Origin: Thermoleophilia bacterium
GTDB taxonomy: Bacteria; Actinomycetota; Thermoleophilia; Gaiellales; SKUG01
Assembly: GCA_020438525.1 (NCBI GenBank)
Contig: JAGQUL010000192.1
Coordinates: 1-9,156 of the forward strand
Length of the DNA stretch: 9,156 nucleotides
Reading direction: 5' to 3'
Part shown: positions 6,407 to 9,156 of the stretch, one piece after another
How positions within the stretch are numbered: position 1 is the first letter of the stretch
Layout: each line of letters opens with the position of its first letter
Position numbers and translations under genes: made by a program
Notes under the pieces: generated by a model
The model's database searches: none
Seen by the model: only the letters and a program-made list of their open reading frames with translations
What the model was told of the DNA's origin: nothing

Positions 6407-6442
6407 GTGATCCGGACCCCGGGGGTGGTGTTGCGCGGTCCG
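6407..6442 (+). repeat. Repeat B, copy 4, truncated and rearranged
   Basis: Starts like a B unit (GTGATCCGG at 6407, GGGGGTGGTGTTGCGCG further on) but then turns into GGTCCGCG and runs into repeat A' instead of finishing the unit. The usual stem is lost. CGGACC (6413-6418) can pair with GGTCCG (6437-6442), so a stem-loop of similar size is still possible. Confidence 0.7.
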
Positions 6443-6445
6443 CGC

Positions 6446-6469
6446 GCGTTTCGGTGGGGCGCAGCGCGG
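6446..6469 (+). repeat. Repeat segment A', right copy
   Basis: Identical to 5036-5059 in 23 of 24 positions and in the same orientation. It lies 48 bp before the start of the second P450 gene. The bases 6470-6516 after it hold only an AGGAG ribosome-binding site (6502-6506) that I can identify. Confidence 0.75.
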
Positions 6470-6516
6470 AAATCCCCAGTGGACGACGTGCCAGTGCCGA
6501 CAGGAGCGACCCCGCC

Positions 6517-7821
6517 GTGAGCTGCCCGATCGACCACGATGCCGCGACCGCCGAGCAGGTGGCTGCCGCATTCACGCACGGCAATCCCGGATCCCGCGCG
6601 GCCAGGCAGCACGAGCACAGGGTCTTTCGCGCCTCGCAGCGCCTCATGTGGTGCTTCAACATGTACGCGCGCTGGCGCGGCAACCGCGGTTCCGACGTGG
6701 TGGCGATCCCGTTCCTCGGCTACGGCATCAACGGCGCGGTCGCGATCCGCGAGATGCTGCTCGACGAGGAGCGGTTCCCGAACACGAACTCGAACCCCGA
6801 GACCGTGCTGCTGAGCCAGGTCGTGGGGCCGGAATCGCTGACCAACCAGAACGGGCCACCACACAAGCACCTGCGCCGCAAGCTGCAGGACCTGTTCACG
6901 CCGAAGTACGTGCGCGAGCTCTGCGAGCGCGTGCTCACGCCGGTGATGGACAAGCTCGAGGCAGACCTGCGCAGCGGCAAGCCGGTCGACATCGGCCGCT
7001 TCACCAAGGTGATGACCGGCTCCATCGTCGCCGACCTCAACGGCGAGTCGTTCGACTCGGTCGAAGCGCAGGAGGCTCGTGCGCTGCAGCTGAGCGACCA
7101 CGGTCGCGAGCTGGCGAACATGATCCCGGCACGCCTGCGTGCGTTCACGCCGAAGGAGCTCGCGAAGGTCAACGCGAAGCTCGACCGGCTCATCGAGGGA
7201 CTCGAGCAGACGTACGAGGAAGGCGACGAACGCACGATCCCCGGGCGCTTCAAGGCACGCGACGTGCCGTGGGACGTGGCGCGCGGCATCCTCGTCGTGC
7301 TCATCCTGGGCGGGCTGGAGACCACCCAGTCCGGCGGATCGCGGCTCGTGGCGCTGCTCACCGACACGAACCAGTGGGACGACCTGCGCGCGCATCCCGA
7401 CGCGCTCATGGACGCGATCGACGAGTCGATCCGCGTCACCACGCCCGTGCCGATCATCACGCGATGGGTCGCCGAGGACACCGAGTTCTACGGCACGAAG
7501 ATGAAGAAGGACAAGCTGGTCGTGGCGTTCCTCAACAACGGCGTGCGCGACAGGCGCGTCGTGAGCGACGGCGGCGACTTCTGCCCCGCCCGCACCGTGC
7601 CTCGCGAGCTGCGCCAGCTGCACTTCGGCGCCGGTCCGCACTTCTGCATCGGCAACAACCTCGCTCGCGAGGAGATGCGGATGTTCATGGAGCGCATCCT
7701 TCGGGTGCCCGGCACGGTCGAGATCGTCGATCGAACGTACGCACGGCACGTGCTGATCCCGACCTACAAGCACCTGATGGTTCGCATCCGTCCGCCGCGC
7801 GCTGGAGCGAGCGCCGCGTGA
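6517..7821 (+). CDS. Cytochrome P450 (second of three; first of tandem pair)
   Basis: A 434-aa soluble-type P450. The I-helix motif is GGLETT at residues 265-270, ExxR is E303-R306, and the haem loop FGAGPHFCIG is at 370-379 with Cys377 as ligand. Helix-C PHKHLRRKLQDLFTP carries the HxxxR contact. The usual Ala at the start of the AGx(D/E)T motif is Gly here, while the Glu-Thr pair for proton delivery is kept. The NRDP-type motif is replaced by NNGVRDRRV. The GTG at 6517 was chosen because AGGAG lies ten bases upstream and because the longer ATG at 6355 would translate the repeat DNA. About 20 residues (SCPIDHDAATAEQV...) precede the part shared with the third P450. It is followed by that gene with a GTGA overlap. 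Substrate unknown. It probably acts in the same pathway as the upstream cluster, since the upstream P450 is of the same type. Confidence 0.92.
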   Translation: MSCPIDHDAATAEQVAAAFTHGNPGSRAARQHEHRVFRASQRLMWCFNMYARWRGNRGSDVVAIPFLGYGINGAVAIREMLLDEERFPNTNSNPETVLLSQVVGPESLTNQNGPPHKHLRRKLQDLFTPKYVRELCERVLTPVMDKLEADLRSGKPVDIGRFTKVMTGSIVADLNGESFDSVEAQEARALQLSDHGRELANMIPARLRAFTPKELAKVNAKLDRLIEGLEQTYEEGDERTIPGRFKARDVPWDVARGILVVLILGGLETTQSGGSRLVALLTDTNQWDDLRAHPDALMDAIDESIRVTTPVPIITRWVAEDTEFYGTKMKKDKLVVAFLNNGVRDRRVVSDGGDFCPARTVPRELRQLHFGAGPHFCIGNNLAREEMRMFMERILRVPGTVEIVDRTYARHVLIPTYKHLMVRIRPPRAGASAA

Positions 7822-9047
7822 GCGCCGCTCATCCGGGCAATCCCGGCGCTCGGCTCGCGAAGCGTCACGAGGCGCGGCTGTTCCGGGCATCGCAGCGGCT
7901 GTTCTGGATGTTCAACATGTACGCACGCCATCGGCGACGCGAGGTGGTCAAGGTCCCGTTCCTGGGCTACGCGGTCAACGGCGCGGTGGCGGTGCGCGAG
8001 GTGCTGCTCGACGACGAGCACTTCCCGAACACGAACTCCATGCCCGACACCGTGCTGATCACCCAGGTCGTCGGGCCGCAGTCGCTCACCAACCAGAACG
8101 GCCCGCCGCACAAGGCGCTGCGCTCGCAGCTGCAGGACCTGTTCACCCCGAAGTACGTGCGCGCGCTGTGCGACGACGTGCTCACCGACGTGATGGACGA
8201 CTTCCGTGAGCGGCTGCTCGCCGGCGAGATGTGCGACGTGGCGCGCCTGGCCCGCGTGATCACCGGCAGCATCGTGTCGAGCATGAACGGCGAGACGTTC
8301 GGCTCGCTCGCCGAGAAGGAGCAGCGCGCGCTCGACCTCACCCGGATCGGTGGCGACATCGCCAGCATGGTGCCGGCGCGCCTGAAGGCGGTCGGCGACG
8401 AGCGGCTCGCCAGGGCCGAAGCGCTCATCGAGCAGCTGATCGCGGGCGTGAAGGAGACCTACGACGCCGGTGACGAGCGAACCGTTCCGGGTCGGTTCAA
8501 GGCGCGCGGGATCCCGTGGGACGTCGCTCGCGGCATCATCGTGGTGCTGATCCTGGGCGGTACCGAGACCACGCAGTCCGGATCGGCGCGGCTGGTGGCG
8601 ATGCTCTGCGACACCGACCAGTGGCCGCGCCTGCGCGCCGATCACGACCTGCTCGACAACACGCTCGACGAGGCACTGCGGGTGTGCACGCCGGTGCCGA
8701 TCATCACCCGCTGGGTGAAGGACGACTACGTGTTCCGTGGCGTTCCCATGAAGAAGGACAAGCTCGTGATCACGTTCACCAACAACGCTGTGCGCGACCG
8801 CTCGGTGATCGACCGCGGCGGCGACTTCGACATCGGTCGTGCGATCCCGCGCGAGCTGCGCCAGCTGCCGTTCGGCGCGGGCCCGCACTTCTGCCTGGGC
8901 TTCAACCTGGCGCGTCGCGAGATCACCATGATGATGGAGCAGCTGCTCGCGCTCCCCCGTCCGGTCGAGGTCGTCGACCGCGAGTACGCGACGAAGGTGC
9001 TGATGCCGGCGTACAGGCGACTCGAGATCCGCATGGTTCGCGACTGA
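7818..9047 (+). CDS. Cytochrome P450 (third of three; second of tandem pair)
   Basis: A 409-aa P450 closely similar to the preceding gene product along its whole length (I estimate over half the residues identical by eye). Key motifs are GGTETT at residues 247-252, ExxR at E285-R288, and the haem loop FGAGPHFCLG at 352-361 with Cys359. Blocks SLTNQNGPPHK, LQDLFTPKYVR, GDERTVPGRFKARG, ILGGTETTQSG and CTPVPIITRWV are nearly the same in both. Differences include FDIGRAIPREL here against FCPARTVPREL in its partner, a three-residue deletion near the N-terminus (YARHRRREV), and loss of the N-terminal extension. The GTG at 7818 overlaps the stop of the previous gene (GTGA) and has GGAG ten bases upstream; frame extensions upstream lie inside the neighbour. 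The pair arose by tandem duplication and is probably co-translated. Redox partners are not in the window. Confidence 0.93.
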   Translation: MSAAHPGNPGARLAKRHEARLFRASQRLFWMFNMYARHRRREVVKVPFLGYAVNGAVAVREVLLDDEHFPNTNSMPDTVLITQVVGPQSLTNQNGPPHKALRSQLQDLFTPKYVRALCDDVLTDVMDDFRERLLAGEMCDVARLARVITGSIVSSMNGETFGSLAEKEQRALDLTRIGGDIASMVPARLKAVGDERLARAEALIEQLIAGVKETYDAGDERTVPGRFKARGIPWDVARGIIVVLILGGTETTQSGSARLVAMLCDTDQWPRLRADHDLLDNTLDEALRVCTPVPIITRWVKDDYVFRGVPMKKDKLVITFTNNAVRDRSVIDRGGDFDIGRAIPRELRQLPFGAGPHFCLGFNLARREITMMMEQLLALPRPVEVVDREYATKVLMPAYRRLEIRMVRD

Positions 9048-9054
9048 CACGACG

Positions 9055-9087
9055 CGGGGCCGATCCGCACGGCGCGGACCGACCCCG
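9055..9087. terminator. GC-rich stem-loop between convergent genes
   Basis: CGGGGCCGATCCGC (9055-9068) pairs with GCGGACCGACCCCG (9074-9087) at 12 of 14 positions around a 5-nt loop. It begins 8 bp after the P450 stop and lies before the end of the minus-strand gene, so it could serve both directions. No U-tract follows on either strand, as is common for high-GC actinobacterial terminators. Confidence 0.55.
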
Positions 9088-9113
9088 GACGTGTGGCGCG
9101 GTTGCAGTGCCCG

Positions 9114-9156
9114 TCAGGCAGTCGCCAGCAGCTTCGCCTTCTGCGCCTCGAACTCG
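9114..9156 (-). CDS. C-terminal end of a convergent gene, probable SHOCT-domain protein (partial)
   Basis: Read on the minus strand, the last bases of the window give ...EFEAQKAKLLATA and a TGA stop (complement of 9114-9116). The pattern EEFExxKAKLL at the very end of a protein is typical of the SHOCT (short C-terminal) domain, found at the C-terminus of many bacterial membrane and secreted proteins. Only 13-14 codons are visible, so the main domain of the protein cannot be told. It is convergent with the P450 operon and separated from it by a stem-loop. Confidence 0.6.
   Translation of the reverse strand, partial: EFEAQKAKLLATA

Noticed and set aside
6355..6516. N-terminal extension of the second P450 from the ATG at 6355
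   Set aside because: The extension would translate repeat units B and A'. It has no similarity to P450 N-termini, while the GTG at 6517 has a good AGGAG at the right distance.
1..9156. tRNA, rRNA or riboswitch genes
   Set aside because: I looked through the non-coding stretches (4991-5344, 6326-6516, 9048-9113) and saw no cloverleaf, CCA end, or recognisable riboswitch core.

Overview
The window is GC-rich throughout (third codon positions almost all G or C), gene-dense and almost entirely coded on the + strand, with GTG starts and overlapping stop/start codons. Together with the P450s and a DUF559/AbiEi-type protein this points to a high-GC actinobacterium-like genome. I cannot name a taxon from sequence alone.

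Layout. (1) Bases 1-4990 are one tightly packed operon: the 3' end of a thiolase-fold ketosynthase (FabH/OleA-like), a cytochrome P450, an AMP-forming ligase with the general architecture of OleC, a soluble family-2 glycosyltransferase, and an extended SDR reductase resembling OleD. Gaps are 4 bp or less, and three successive junctions overlap (GTGA, TGATG, ATGA), so translation is probably coupled. (2) Bases 4991-5344 hold no gene. They contain a 13-bp tandem duplication at the last stop codon, two direct copies of a roughly 62-bp repeat carrying a CCGGATCCGG palindrome, and a strong inverted repeat just ahead of the next gene. (3) Bases 5345-6325 encode a winged-helix (AbiEi-like) plus DUF559 nuclease-fold protein with no evident link to the pathway. 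(4) Bases 6326-6516 carry further copies of the same repeat family. (5) Bases 6517-9047 hold two tandem, clearly duplicated P450 genes that overlap by GTGA. (6) A GC-rich stem-loop separates them from the 3' end of a convergent minus-strand gene whose last residues look like a SHOCT domain.

How the genes may work together (inference). In the known Ole pathway OleA condenses two acyl-CoAs head to head, OleD reduces the beta-keto acid, OleC closes a beta-lactone and OleB decarboxylates it to an olefin. Here A-, C- and D-type genes are together, but the position between A and C is occupied by a P450 and no OleB-type hydrolase is visible. A glycosyltransferase lies between C and D. This would fit a beta-lactone or long-chain beta-hydroxy-acid product that is oxidised by one or more P450s and perhaps glycosylated. 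The three P450s share unusual sequence features, suggesting one lineage-specific subfamily working in the same pathway. The repeat-flanked DUF559 gene looks like an insertion separating the two parts of the cluster.
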